64,000 bases of DNA, from contig JBLIOE010000003.1 of NCBI GenBank assembly GCA_047639555.1, positions 1 to 64,000 of the forward strand. The letters are read 5' to 3'. Numbering within the stretch: the stretch's first letter is position 1; the number at the start of each line of letters is the position of its first letter. The position numbers and the translations under genes are program-made. A model generated the notes under the pieces. That model was not told the DNA's origin, did no database searches, and saw only the letters and a list, made by a program, of their open reading frames with translations. This document shows positions 7,581-17,900 of the stretch, one piece after another. This DNA is from JAJRXC01 sp047639555 (GTDB taxonomy: Bacteria; Actinomycetota; Acidimicrobiia; Acidimicrobiales; Aldehydirespiratoraceae).

Positions 7581-8816
7581 CTACACAACTCCAACGGCCA
7601 CGATGGCCAAGATCAGGGCGAAGGCGCCGACAAAGTCGAGCGACGAGGTGACCATCGGAATGCCGTACGTGTCGGGATCAAGCCCAAACCGCACGGCCAC
7701 GATGGTTGCGTAATACGCAACGATCACCACGAAAATGGTCGCAAGAACGCCGCCCAGGACGGCAACCAGCACGAGATCAACCAAGCCGGGGCTGGCCTGG
7801 TTCGCCAGGATGCCGCCCACCTCGGCGACCACACCAGCGACCACAAAGACGGGAAGCGAAAGCGAGAAAACCATCATGATCTCGCCACCGGCCGAACCCC
7901 GCGGAATCGGGCCGGGCTCCAGCAGACCAAGGTGAAGTTTCGTGGCGAGCCGACTCGACATCACGCCGCCGAGTGCACCCGCCGTGCCGAGAAACCCCGG
8001 CAACAAGACAAGCAGTACGGGGAACTCGAGGAAATCATCCAACCGCTTCTCGATCGTGATGCCGGCGATGAGGTCGAGTAGCCCGGCGAGTAAGAGAACG
8101 GGGATTGATTCGCGGACAATGACTCGGAGAAGATCGAACTTCGACACGAGCGCCCACACCACCGCGACGGCCGACGTTGCCACGAACACCCAGGCCAGCA
8201 CCGGGGTGACTAGGTCGACGCTTGCGACCTGGGCCGCCAGCACCAGCGCCGGAAGGCTCACAACGTCGCTGGCGGCGGTGACAAGCGGTGAGACCACGTT
8301 GTCGAGATCCCAGCCAAAACGGACCGATCCGGCCGCCAGCATCACGGTGATCGCGAGAATCACGAGCGAGGCCAGTAGGCCGCCCAACGCACTAACCACA
8401 ATGAAGTCGGCAACCGACATAGTCGGCGAGATCGAGAAAGCAATCGCCACACCCTTGGCGAACAATGCGATGGCCACCGCGATCACCAAGCTCAACAACA
8501 TCGCGGCGGTGAGATTGGCGCCGACCACTGTGTCGAGACGGGGGCTGAGCCGGAAGGTACCGGTGTGGATGCTCGTCCCTAAGCGACTACCCAGCGCACC
8601 GAAGACGTTTCCTTTCACCGCGAGGGCGGCGGGGACCAAGAGGAGGAGGCCTGGGAGCTCCTGGAGTGTGTCGGTGGTGACGGCAAGGGTGACACCGGCA
8701 ACAAGGCTCGTCACGCCCGCAATCATCAGCGCCGCGAGGCTGTCTCGGTACGCGCGAGGGTCACCGCCGGTTAGCGCCCGTCCGAGGCGCGGCAACCGAT
8801 TATTCGAGCGAGCCAC
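7581..8816 (-). CDS. duplicated MgtE-domain membrane transporter (SLC41-like)
   Basis: This 411-aa integral membrane protein has two MgtE-type transmembrane repeats, each ending in the same signature: GWDLDNVVSPLVTAASDV in the first half and GLDPDTYGIPMVTSSLDF in the second. The cytoplasmic N and CBS domains of classical MgtE are absent, so it resembles eukaryotic SLC41. It probably carries Mg2+ or another divalent cation. The adjacent PhoU/TrkA-C gene starts 16 nt downstream and is the likely regulator that replaces the missing CBS domains. Confidence 0.85.
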   Translation of the reverse strand: MARSNNRLPRLGRALTGGDPRAYRDSLAALMIAGVTSLVAGVTLAVTTDTLQELPGLLLLVPAALAVKGNVFGALGSRLGTSIHTGTFRLSPRLDTVVGANLTAAMLLSLVIAVAIALFAKGVAIAFSISPTMSVADFIVVSALGGLLASLVILAITVMLAAGSVRFGWDLDNVVSPLVTAASDVVSLPALVLAAQVASVDLVTPVLAWVFVATSAVAVVWALVSKFDLLRVIVRESIPVLLLAGLLDLIAGITIEKRLDDFLEFPVLLVLLPGFLGTAGALGGVMSSRLATKLHLGLLEPGPIPRGSAGGEIMMVFSLSLPVFVVAGVVAEVGGILANQASPGLVDLVLVAVLGGVLATIFVVIVAYYATIVAVRFGLDPDTYGIPMVTSSLDFVGAFALILAIVAVGVV

Positions 8817-8884
8817 CCACCAAGTCTGCTGCCTCGGCCGGGAGAACCGTTCGATCCTTTCACCTCGATGCCGATAGAGAAACC

Positions 8885-9442
8885 ATGTCTCCCCTCACAG
8901 TTGCCGCCATCGTCGGCGTCGTCGTCCTCGGCTGGGTGATCGTGTCGTTCAATCGCTTCGTCTCGCAACGAAACCTGATTGCGAACTCCTGGTCGAATGT
9001 CGAGACCGAACTCCGACGCCGCTACGACCTCATCCCCAACCTTGTCGAGACCGTCCGGGGTTATGCCAGCCACGAGCAAGACACGCTGACCGCGGTCATC
9101 GAAGCTCGCCAGGGAGCGATTGGCGCCCACGGTGACGCGGCCGAGCAGGGCGGCCCGGAGAACATCCTGGTTCAAGGCCTGCGTCAGCTCATGGCGGTCA
9201 GCGAGGACTATCCCGATCTTCTGGCCAGCGGTCAATTCCTTGAGCTCCAACGCGAACTTGTCACCACCGAAGATCGAATTCAGGCGGCGCGCCGACTCTT
9301 TAACGGCAATGTCCGTGGCTACAACCGACGCGTTGAGTCCGTCCCGTCGCTCCTTATCGCGGTCGTCGGCCGATTCGCGAAAGCGAACTACTTCGAAATT
9401 GACGAAGCCGTGCGAGCACCCAGGTCGGCCAAGACCGCCTGA
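8885..9442 (+). CDS. LemA family protein
   Basis: This 185-aa protein has one N-terminal membrane helix (VAAIVGVVVLGWVIVSFN) followed by the LemA coiled-coil domain, with the typical block LRRRYDLIPNLVETVRGY (~38-55) and RRLFNGNVRGYNRRVES. The topology is a short outside N-terminus with a helical bundle in the cytoplasm or cell wall. The function of LemA proteins is poorly defined. The 3' end overlaps the convergent nitronate monooxygenase gene by 55 bp, which is unusually long; both C-termini look intact. Confidence 0.9.
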   Translation: MSPLTVAAIVGVVVLGWVIVSFNRFVSQRNLIANSWSNVETELRRRYDLIPNLVETVRGYASHEQDTLTAVIEARQGAIGAHGDAAEQGGPENILVQGLRQLMAVSEDYPDLLASGQFLELQRELVTTEDRIQAARRLFNGNVRGYNRRVESVPSLLIAVVGRFAKANYFEIDEAVRAPRSAKTA

Positions 9443-10335
9443 CAGTCGGCCCACGCCGTCGCCAAAATGTCAGCCACAGGTTCGATCGAGTGGATTCGAC
9501 CCTGCACCTGACCACTCATTGCCACACCCGCTTCGAGGTCACCACCGAAGTAGGTGTCCATCATGGCGTCAACACCGAGGGTGGCGGGTTCGTTCTCGGC
9601 GTCGAGGCGAACCGTCTTCTCCGTCTTCATGGCTCGCATCGCCGGTTTGAAGTTTCGGTTGACGAGGACGGTGTCGGTTTCTTTGCCGTCGACGATCGCC
9701 TGCTTCCAATTGTCGTGAATCGGCGACTCGACGGAGGCAACCATCCGGGTGCCCATCTGCACGCCGTCGGCGCCCAGCGCGAAAGCCGCAGCCATAGAAG
9801 GCCCGTCAACAAAGCCGCCCGCGGCGATGATCGGCAAGTCCGGGAAACGAGCGGCGATCTCGGGGATCAGGACAAGTGACGATGCTCCGTCGACGCTCTT
9901 AAAGCCGCCACCCTCGATGCCTTCCACCACGACGCCATCAACACCCGCCGCCACGGCCTTCTCCGCGCCGCGAACCGAGGGGACCACATGGAAGACGGTG
10001 ACCCCGGCCTCTTTGAGCCGTGGGGCGAACACGGCGGGGTCGCCGGCCGAGGTGGTGACGAAACCGACCTCCTCGGCGAGAAGAAACTCAAACAACCCGT
10101 CCAGGTCGCGCACGAAGTGTTGAGCGACATTGACACCCCAGGGACGGTCGGTCAGTTCCCGCATTTTGGCGATCTCATCCTTGATCGCATCCAATTCACC
10201 CGACGATGTCTCGATGATGCCGAGGCCGCCAGCGGCGGAAACGGCCGAGGCCAGCTGCGATCGAGCGATCCAGCCCATGGGGGCCTGCACGATGGGAATG
10301 TCGATGCCGAGCATTTCGGTGACGCGGGTCTGCAT
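9388..10335 (-). CDS. nitronate monooxygenase / 2-nitropropane dioxygenase-like enzyme
   Basis: This 315-aa FMN TIM-barrel enzyme starts at the ATG at 10335 (MQTRVTEMLGIDIPIVQAPMGW), the standard family N-terminus; the open frame extends further upstream without support. Characteristic blocks are the glycine-rich FMN phosphate motifs (VVVEGIEGGGF, IIAAGGFVDG) and FALGADGVQMGTR. It would oxidise nitronates to carbonyl compounds and nitrite using oxygen, or act on another substrate as many paralogues do. It is 17 nt downstream of the channel-like gene on the same strand. Confidence 0.85.
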   Translation of the reverse strand: MQTRVTEMLGIDIPIVQAPMGWIARSQLASAVSAAGGLGIIETSSGELDAIKDEIAKMRELTDRPWGVNVAQHFVRDLDGLFEFLLAEEVGFVTTSAGDPAVFAPRLKEAGVTVFHVVPSVRGAEKAVAAGVDGVVVEGIEGGGFKSVDGASSLVLIPEIAARFPDLPIIAAGGFVDGPSMAAAFALGADGVQMGTRMVASVESPIHDNWKQAIVDGKETDTVLVNRNFKPAMRAMKTEKTVRLDAENEPATLGVDAMMDTYFGGDLEAGVAMSGQVQGRIHSIEPVADILATAWADCQAVLADLGARTASSISK

Positions 10336-10352
10336 GCCCGGCACCGTACTGG

Positions 10353-11441
10353 TCAGCGCCGTCGCCTCACCAAGCGCAAACTTTCGATGTCGAGCGGCCG
10401 GTCGGTCGCCCACGGCACCACGGGCGGGTCGATGAATGTCGCCAGCGACCGCAGGGGTACGTCGTAGTTCACGCGCCAACCGGCAAAGTCCCGCCACGCC
10501 TGATCGAGATCGGCAACCACCGGCATGTCGACCCCAATGAACAGGTCCGCGACCTCATCGAAGTCGGCCCGGGTGATCCCGATCGGATCGGTGGGTGCCG
10601 GGTCGGGGTCGTAGACGAATCCGAAGAAGTCACAGACGCGACGCAGCGACAACGTTCCAGTGCGGATCATCAGCATCGCCCGGAACTCGCGAGGCACGTC
10701 GAGCAGCGAGCAATAGAGCGCGGCACTATCGAGCGCGATGCCGGCGCTCGCGATCCAGGAACGATCCGGCACCGGCGAACGAAAGAAAGCCAGGATTGGG
10801 AACGAGGTGTGCGTTTCCTCGACCTCAACGAACCAGTCTTCCCACTCGTCCCACATCGGCGCGAGCCCGTCGAGCGAGTCGATCCGATGGCGACGCACCA
10901 GCAACGCCGAAGCGCTCGGCACGCCATCGGGATCGGTCGCTCGCAGATGCAGCTTCGCTACCGCGTTTTCGCGACGGGAGAAGGCGCCATAGATCGTGGG
11001 GAGGAAGCTGATCAGCAGTGCCACGAGGCCGAGGCCGACGATCCCTTCGATGATCGAGAGCGTCAGCGTGGGCAGATCATCGGTCGACCGAAACCCAAGG
11101 GTCGTCAGCGACGATCCTGACAACACGGCCGCATCGCGAAATGGTTCCACACCAAGCGACCAGAAGATTCCGGCACAGCCGACGATTACACCAGTCGCCC
11201 AGATGAACGGAAACGTCATGAGGGCGGCGGGACCGAAGCGGGCCTTGATTGCGTCGGCGCCGACTTCGTCGCGGGCCATCCGCGCCGCCACGTTGAAGAT
11301 CTTGCGCAGTGGAAGCACCGTGAGACGAGCGACGAAGGTTTGCTCCCCTCTCGGGACAACAACGGTTCGCACCGCGGAGCCGAGCGTGGCTGCAGCCAAG
11401 AATCCGCCCAGCAGGCCAACGATGATCCGGACGACCAGCAT
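10353..11441 (-). CDS. K+-channel-like membrane protein
   Basis: This 362-aa protein starts at the ATG at 11441 and has two to four N-terminal membrane helices. A pore-like segment SGSSLTTLGF (~residues 105-115) sits between two helices, resembling the TxxTxGF filter region of two-TM potassium channels but not a canonical TVGYG. The remaining ~200 residues are soluble and lack RCK motifs. The start codon shares one base with the stop of the upstream reductase (TGATG), so the two are translationally coupled. Ion selectivity is uncertain. Confidence 0.6.
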   Translation of the reverse strand: MLVVRIIVGLLGGFLAAATLGSAVRTVVVPRGEQTFVARLTVLPLRKIFNVAARMARDEVGADAIKARFGPAALMTFPFIWATGVIVGCAGIFWSLGVEPFRDAAVLSGSSLTTLGFRSTDDLPTLTLSIIEGIVGLGLVALLISFLPTIYGAFSRRENAVAKLHLRATDPDGVPSASALLVRRHRIDSLDGLAPMWDEWEDWFVEVEETHTSFPILAFFRSPVPDRSWIASAGIALDSAALYCSLLDVPREFRAMLMIRTGTLSLRRVCDFFGFVYDPDPAPTDPIGITRADFDEVADLFIGVDMPVVADLDQAWRDFAGWRVNYDVPLRSLATFIDPPVVPWATDRPLDIESLRLVRRRR

Positions 11442-12076
11442 CAGTACTGCACGATCGGCGCCTGGTGCCGCCACGTGTCGTCGGTGAGCATGCCGATCAT
11501 CACATCGGCGCAGTCGGCGAAGCTGATCTTCGACATTCCGGAGAACGAGTCCATACCCAGACGGTGGGTGCCGGTGTGTTCCCCCTTGCGCATCTGCAGA
11601 GGCCGGACCCCGAACCAGTCGAGGTCGGTGTGCTGCTGGAGCAGCGCGAGTTGGTGGTCCTTGTCACGGTGCCGCAGCCCCAGGAAACGCTTGGCAAACC
11701 CGCGGACGAAGCCCGCCCCGAACGAGGTGGGGTCACCATCGACCCAGGTGCTGCCGCCGCCGCACCAAACCAGACGATCGGTGCCGAGGCGGGGCATGGC
11801 GTCGAGAATCAGGCGAGTCGCATCGGTGCACAGATCCTCAGGCGAGCGCTTGTCGACGCCAACCGCAAACAGGACCGCGTCGGCGCCCTGCATTGCCTGG
11901 TCAACGTCGACCGCGACGAGCGCGTCGCCGGCAACAACCTGCACCTGGGCGACGAGGTCAGCGGGAAGCTTCGCTGGCGTCCGGGCCAGCACAGTCACGT
12001 TGTGACCCGCGTCCAACGCCTGGCGAGTGCACTGTTCGCCGAGTGCGCCCGTGGCGCCAAACACCGTGACTTGCAT
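11441..12076 (-). CDS. NAD(P)-binding atypical SDR (NmrA-like)
   Basis: This 211-aa protein opens with a Rossmann motif FGATGALGEQ (residues ~6-15), typical of atypical SDRs that lack a YxxxK active site (SDR_a5/NmrA-like). It probably serves as a redox sensor or a reductase for a small substrate. A TGATG junction couples it to the channel-like gene downstream, which hints that the dinucleotide-binding protein and the membrane protein work together; that is inference only. Confidence 0.8.
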   Translation of the reverse strand: MQVTVFGATGALGEQCTRQALDAGHNVTVLARTPAKLPADLVAQVQVVAGDALVAVDVDQAMQGADAVLFAVGVDKRSPEDLCTDATRLILDAMPRLGTDRLVWCGGGSTWVDGDPTSFGAGFVRGFAKRFLGLRHRDKDHQLALLQQHTDLDWFGVRPLQMRKGEHTGTHRLGMDSFSGMSKISFADCADVMIGMLTDDTWRHQAPIVQY

Positions 12077-12100
12077 CCGCGGGATCGTAACCCGACCGGG

Positions 12101-14287
12101 TCAGTCGAGCGTGAAGGTGAGGTATTCGCCTGTCTCGTAGTTGGCCACGATCACGACGCCATTACTGATCACCGGTTGATCGAGACGGGAGCCGTCGCCC
12201 GGGAGATCGATCACATGCCAGTCGAGACCGTCGACGCTGGCGACGAGCGAGAAGTCGGGGTTGTACACATAGTCGGGCTCAACCCAGCCGGTATCGATGA
12301 TGGCCTGTTCGCGGGCGGCTTCGAACTCCTGGTTGAGGAGATTCTCGGGGATGGCCACAATGTCGTTGCCGTCGCCATCAAGGAACACGACGTTGTCGAG
12401 GTCTTCTCGAAAGAAGTCGTCAGCCGAAGAGCCTGCAAAGGTCACGCTTTCGTCGAGAACGACGTCACCGGTCGAGAGATCGGTCAGCCGGAATGTCATG
12501 CCTCCGCCAAGAACACCACTGCTGAACAGTTCAAAGCCCTCGTATTCGAAGGTGAGATCGAAGATCGGTTCGTTGTACTCGAATACCTGCAGGTCGAGCA
12601 GAGCGGCGAGTCCACTGGGTCCGCCGCTATGGAAAGAAGCCCGGGCTTGGTCGAGACCGTCGACCATGACCTGTTGCCAGTTTTCGCCAGTGGTGTCACC
12701 CCGCCAGACATTGTTCCCGGTTTCGCCCAACGTCGTAGCCACAACACCTCCAGCGACGGCCGCGAGCGAGAGCGGTCGTTCATCGTTCGGGAAGGAGAGT
12801 TCGGTCCACACCTGGCCGTCGGCCGAGAAGAACTGGGCCGGGGCGTCGGGAACGTTCGATGTCGGGGACCACGCGTGCATCTGCGCAATAAAGCCGGCGT
12901 CCGTAGCAACGAGGAGGCAGCACGCTGAGTCCGTCGGTGACGTTGCCGGGGACACCGAACCGTCGAACCCTCCGACGAACGCCCCTCCGGCGAGTTCGCC
13001 ACTCTCCTGGTACCGCCGATAGTCCTCAAGCGAGATGCCCAGTTCATCCCAGGTGACGAGGCGTGACTCGGCCTCGGCCTCGGCATCGCTGAATACAACC
13101 GTCGTCGCGGGGGCGGTAATGGTGGTGGAGGGGGACGTCGACTCAGCGGGGTCATCAGCGGGCGTGTCGTCACCTGCTGACTGTGCAACATCCACGCCAT
13201 ACTCCGCGAACGAGTCGTCGCCTGATCCGTTGATCGTGAGCCCTTCCGAACCGACCGAGTAGCCGTAGCCGCCCGAGCCTTCGAACTCGTCACGAATCGC
13301 CGCCGGAACCTTGTTCCAGAGGTCGATGCTTGTCGAGATACTCGTGATGCCGTACCAGCCATTGGCGCCCAGCGCGATGTTGTCCAGCCGGACGTGGGCC
13401 TCGACCCAGTCGGGCACATCAGGCGCGGAGGTCGGCACGACGGCCGTGTGCCAGTTTACGAGGTCGGTAGTCGTCGAAACCGAGACGACCGGGTTCGACC
13501 GGCCCTCAGGCCATTCGGAGCTCACGAGCAGAAGGGCATCACCCGTCGACTCGACTCGATCGAAGTAGTTGGTCGTACCGGGCGGGGCAAACTCATCGAG
13601 CACCGTCCAGGTCTGTCCATCGGGCGAGGTAGACGCTTCGAACTTGAACGTGCCTCCTCCTTGGACCTCGTTGAAGGCCGAGATCAGGTCAGGATTTTCC
13701 TGGAAGATCTCGGTGACTTCGTCGAGTAAACCCGCCGCTTCGAGTGCATCGGTCGTTTCCTGCAGGGATGCGCCATTGGCATCTTCGATGCCGGCGTCTT
13801 GCATTGCCTCGATCAGTTCGGGCGGGAAGAAGTCGGCAATGTCGGGAAGGAGTTCGGTGAACGTCGACTCGGACTCGACGTAGATCTGGCCGAAGCGAAG
13901 GAATCCGTCACGCCACGCCACGACGTGAGCGCCGCTGTAGGCAGGGTCCGATTCGCTCGCTCCGTATGGACCCGGCGCCGTTGTGGTCGAGTTCTCGTTC
14001 GGCGCGATCGTGGTCGTCGTAGTGGTGCCGGCATCGACGGGCTGATCATCAGTGGCGTCGTCGGTGTCAGCGGACGCGACATCGGGAATGTCGTCGCCCT
14101 GGTTGGCGAGGCGCACAACGCCAGCGGCAGCCAGCACGGCGACCAGAATCACCCCCATCGTGGCGAACCGTTGGCGACGGATGCCGCGGGTGTGGCGGTC
14201 TTGCACCGCGTCGACGGTGAGGTTGCCGAGGTCGTGCGTATCGGCGAGTCGGCCGAGGCGGGAACGAAGTTCGTCGTCATTGGTCAT
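12101..14287 (-). CDS. membrane-anchored sensor / putative anti-sigma factor with large extracytoplasmic domain
   Basis: The 728 residues comprise a ~40-residue cytoplasmic N-terminus (DELRSRLGRLADTHDL), one transmembrane helix at ~41-60, an acidic Thr-rich linker with a run of six Thr, and a ~600-residue extracytoplasmic region with repeated beta-strand/Trp patterns (e.g. DGQTWTVLDEF, DGQVWTELSF, DGLDWHVIDL) that look like BNR/propeller-style repeats. Its ATG overlaps the stop of the ECF sigma gene by 4 nt. Position and topology suggest it holds the sigma factor at the membrane and releases it on an external cue. No zinc-binding anti-sigma motif is visible. Confidence 0.65.
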   Translation of the reverse strand: MTNDDELRSRLGRLADTHDLGNLTVDAVQDRHTRGIRRQRFATMGVILVAVLAAAGVVRLANQGDDIPDVASADTDDATDDQPVDAGTTTTTTIAPNENSTTTAPGPYGASESDPAYSGAHVVAWRDGFLRFGQIYVESESTFTELLPDIADFFPPELIEAMQDAGIEDANGASLQETTDALEAAGLLDEVTEIFQENPDLISAFNEVQGGGTFKFEASTSPDGQTWTVLDEFAPPGTTNYFDRVESTGDALLLVSSEWPEGRSNPVVSVSTTTDLVNWHTAVVPTSAPDVPDWVEAHVRLDNIALGANGWYGITSISTSIDLWNKVPAAIRDEFEGSGGYGYSVGSEGLTINGSGDDSFAEYGVDVAQSAGDDTPADDPAESTSPSTTITAPATTVVFSDAEAEAESRLVTWDELGISLEDYRRYQESGELAGGAFVGGFDGSVSPATSPTDSACCLLVATDAGFIAQMHAWSPTSNVPDAPAQFFSADGQVWTELSFPNDERPLSLAAVAGGVVATTLGETGNNVWRGDTTGENWQQVMVDGLDQARASFHSGGPSGLAALLDLQVFEYNEPIFDLTFEYEGFELFSSGVLGGGMTFRLTDLSTGDVVLDESVTFAGSSADDFFREDLDNVVFLDGDGNDIVAIPENLLNQEFEAAREQAIIDTGWVEPDYVYNPDFSLVASVDGLDWHVIDLPGDGSRLDQPVISNGVVIVANYETGEYLTFTLD

Positions 14288-14856
14288 GACTGGTCTCCAT
14301 TGGTGAGAGAACTAGCGGGGGAAGAGAGACTGGGTGAGGCGAGAAGGCGGTTGAGTTGTTCAAGTGCTCGACTGAGTCGGCTCTTGACAGTGCCGGGCGG
14401 GATATCGAGGGCCTCGGCGGTTTCGAATTCCGACCAGTCGAGGAGGTACCGAAGTACGACGACTGATCGCTGCTCTACGGGGAGCGCAGCCAAGGCAGCA
14501 TCGAGCTCGGGCTCAATGTCTGGAGTTGGCGGCGCCGCGCGCTGGGGGGATCGGGACGCATCTCGAGACAACAGCTCTCGGAGCAGCTTGCGGCGTCGGC
14601 TTCGGGCCCAGTTGAGGCCTACTCGGTAGGTCCAGCCGGACGGGTTCGTATAGGTAGAGACCTCGTCCCACCGGGCAAAGGCGCGAGCCATTGCCTCGGC
14701 GGTGGCATCAGCCGCGAGATCGTCGTCTCGCAGGGTCATCGCCAAGGCGAGCGCCAGATCTCGATGATGCGCCGAGAAGAAGCTGCCGAAATCGAGCACC
14801 AATGAAGGTGCGTCGTCCGTCACGAGTTCAATAGATTGTCGGGGTTGTTCCACCAT
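14284..14856 (-). CDS. ECF-family RNA polymerase sigma factor
   Basis: About 190 aa from the ATG at 14856; a longer frame begins at a TTG at 14910. Region 2 is recognisable (FFSAHHRDLALALAMTLRDD through NPSGWTYRVGLNWARSRRR), and region 4 contains LPVEQRSVVVLRYLLDWS and the HTH helix PPGTVKSRLSRALEQL. Its role is to direct RNA polymerase to a stress regulon. It is coupled to the downstream membrane sensor, the usual sigma/anti-sigma arrangement. The upstream region contains an AT-rich tandem repeat that could be an autoregulated promoter. Confidence 0.85.
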   Translation of the reverse strand: MVEQPRQSIELVTDDAPSLVLDFGSFFSAHHRDLALALAMTLRDDDLAADATAEAMARAFARWDEVSTYTNPSGWTYRVGLNWARSRRRKLLRELLSRDASRSPQRAAPPTPDIEPELDAALAALPVEQRSVVVLRYLLDWSEFETAEALDIPPGTVKSRLSRALEQLNRLLASPSLSSPASSLTNGDQS

Positions 14857-14904
14857 CGCCACGCCTCTAGACGTCTCAGAACCGAGATCGGTTCCATATT
14901 CCCT

Positions 14905-14935
14905 AGACAATATTCTCTATATTCTCTATCGGAAG
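14905..14935 (-). promoter_or_regulatory. AT-rich tandem 9-mers, candidate sigma-gene promoter
   Basis: Two perfect adjacent copies of ATTCTCTAT (plus-strand reading) occupy 14912-14929 and overlap the dnaE2 stop codon. The segment is strikingly AT-rich for this genome and lies ~55-75 bp upstream of the sigma-factor start. It may contain the promoter or an activator site. This is inferred from composition and position only. Confidence 0.3.
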
Positions 14936-17900
14936 TCGCGAGATGCGGGCGCCCTTCCCACTGGCAGTGGCTCAAGCCGGTCAGCAATCACGTTGATGAC
15001 TCCTTCGCTTCTCTCGAGCCGGCCGCGAATAAGCAGCGCCGGCGCACCCCGGGCGGCCTTCTTGTAACGCTGCCAACAGCCTTGCGAAACCACGACATTG
15101 ATGAGCCCGGTTTCGTCTTCGATGCTGAGGAAGGTGGTGCCGCCGGCGGTCGCGGGACGCTGACGATGTGTGACCACTCCCCCGACAAGAACCCGTTTGT
15201 CGGTGGGGTGGGTCACCAGATCGTCGGCGGTGACCACGCCCATCTCGGTCAACTCTTCACGGAGGTACTTGGTGGGGTGGCCATCGGGGGCGATGCTGGT
15301 GGCCCACAGATCGGCATGGGAAAGCTCTTGGGGCGACATACCCGGCAGGGTGGGGGCGTCCATCCCGGTGACGATTCCGGGCAGCCGGTCGGAAGCGGTT
15401 TGTGCCATTGCTCCGGCCGTCCACAATGCCGACCGTCGATCGATGCCAAAACATCCGAACGCGCCAGCGGTGGCCAGCGCTTCAAGGATCGGGAGCGAAA
15501 GCTTCGGCACCCGCCGGCGAAGATCTTCCACCGACGAGTAGGGGCGACCGGCGGCGATCTCTTCGGCGAGTTCGGTGCTGAGACCGCGCACATAGTCGAG
15601 CCCAATTCGCACGCCCCACAGGCCTGCGTCGTCGTGTTCGAGCGTGGCTTGTCCCGACGATTCGTTGAGGTCGGGGGTGCGGATAGTGACCCCATGACGG
15701 CGCGCATCACCAACGATCGTGTGGGGCGACCAGAAACCCATTGGTTGGGCGTTGAGCAGTGCGGCGCAGAAGGCGGCCGGGTGGTGATATTTGATCCACG
15801 ACGAGGCGTAGACGAGATACGAGAACGACACCGAGTGGCTCTCGGGGAAGCCGTAGTTGGCAAAGGCGGCCAGCTTCAGCCAGATCTGTTCGCCGATCTC
15901 GTCGGTGATGCCGTTGGATCGCATGCCATTGAAGAAGCGCACCTTGAGCTGCTCCATACGTTCGCGACTGCGCTTTGAACCAACCGCTTGGCGAAGCTGG
16001 TCGGCCTCGGACGGCGTGAAGTTCGCGACGTCGATGGCGATCTGCATGAGCTGCTCTTGAAAGAGCGGAATGCCGAGAGTTTTCGCCAGCGCGTTTTCAA
16101 GCAGCGGGTGGAGATAAGTGACCGGTTCGAGCCCGTTGCGACGACGGATGTAGGGATGCACCGACCCGCCCTGAATCGGACCAGGGCGGATGAGCGCCAC
16201 CTCGACTACCAGGTCGTAGAAGCAGCGCGGCTTGAGCCGGGGCAGGGTAGCCATCTGGGCCCGCGACTCGATCTGAAAGACACCGATGGTGTCGGCCTTC
16301 TGGAGCATGTCGTAGACCTCAGACTCCTGCGGGAGCGTGGCCAGGTCGATCTCGATGCCATCGGTGTCGCGGATGAAATCGATGGCGTAATGCAGCACCG
16401 ACAACATGCCGAGGCCAAGTAGATCGAACTTCACGAGACCCGCCGCCGCGCAGTCGTCTTTGTCCCATTGGAGAACGCTGCGGTTCGCCATGGCGCCCCA
16501 CTCGACCGGGCACACCTCGATCACCGGGCGATCACACATCACCATGCCGCCGGAGTGGATGCCGAGGTGCCGCGGGAAGTGTTCAATTTCTGCCGCGAGC
16601 TCCATCACTGGCAGCGGAATGGAAGTGTCGGGGTCAACCGCGCCAGCCTTCACCATGCCCTGGGAAACACTGTGCCATCGATCGACCTGCTTGGAGAAGG
16701 CATCTTGTTGGCCGGTGGCATACCCAAGGGCTTTGGCCATGTCTCGAATCGCCGACTTCGAGCGATAGGTGATGACGTTGGCGACTTGTGCGGTGTGGTG
16801 ACGGCCGTGTTTGTCGTAGACGTATTGGATGACCTCTTCTCGACGGTCGCTCTCGATGTCGATGTCGATGTCGGGCGGGCCATCTCGCTCTGGCGAGAGG
16901 AAACGTTCGAAGAGCAGGTTGAGCGACACGGCATCGGCGTTGGTGATGCCGAGCGCGAAACAGACCGCAGAATTGGCGGCCGAACCGCGGCCCTGGCACA
17001 AGATGTTGGACCGGCGACAGAAGTCGACGATGTCCCACACCACCAGGAAGTAGCCGGGGAAGCCGAGCTGGTCGATAAGCGCGAGTTCGCGATCGAGCTG
17101 CTTCCACGCACCCTCCACCTGTTCGGCATTACGAGAGCCGTAGCGATGAGTGCCGCCCCCTTCCACGAGCTGGCGAAGAAGGCCCATCTCGTCGAGCCCA
17201 TCAGGGCAGGGGTAGGGCGGAAGGTTTGGGGCGACCAGCGACAGGTCGAACGCACACTCGAGACCTAGGGCCGCTGCTCGTTCGACCACGCCCGGGTATC
17301 GGGCAAATCGCTGGGCCTGTTCGTCGCCCGATCGAAGGTGGAGGCCGGCGGGTGGAAGCCATCCGTCGATCTCGTCGAGGCTGCGCCGTGCCCGCACCGC
17401 CGCCATGGCCGAGGCCAGACGTTTCCGAGCAACCGAGTGGTGATGCACATTGCCGGTGGCAACCAGGTCAAGACCAGCGGCCACGGCCAGCTCAGCCAGA
17501 CCGTCGTTGCGAACCGAATCCGAGGGCAGGCCGTGGTCCCACAGCTCGACGGCCACATTCTGGCGACCGAAGTCGGACACGAGTTGGTCGAGCGCCCGCC
17601 GGGCCGCGGCCGGGCCCGACTCGACCAACGCTTTCGGCACTGGCGCCTTCCGGCACCCAGTGAGAATCAGCCAATGATCGCTGGACCCGCCCAGCTCCAC
17701 GAGCCGTTCGTAGCTGATCCGCGGCGCACCCTTCTGGCCGGCCAGCTGCCCTTCACTAATCGCTCGGGCCAGCGAGGCATACCCCTGCGGGTCTCGAGCG
17801 ATCACGAGCATGTGCTCCCCCACCGGATCGGCCGGACCCGGACGAGACAAGTCGATCTCCGGTTCAGACAGCGTGAGCTCGGCCCCAAACACGGTGGGCA

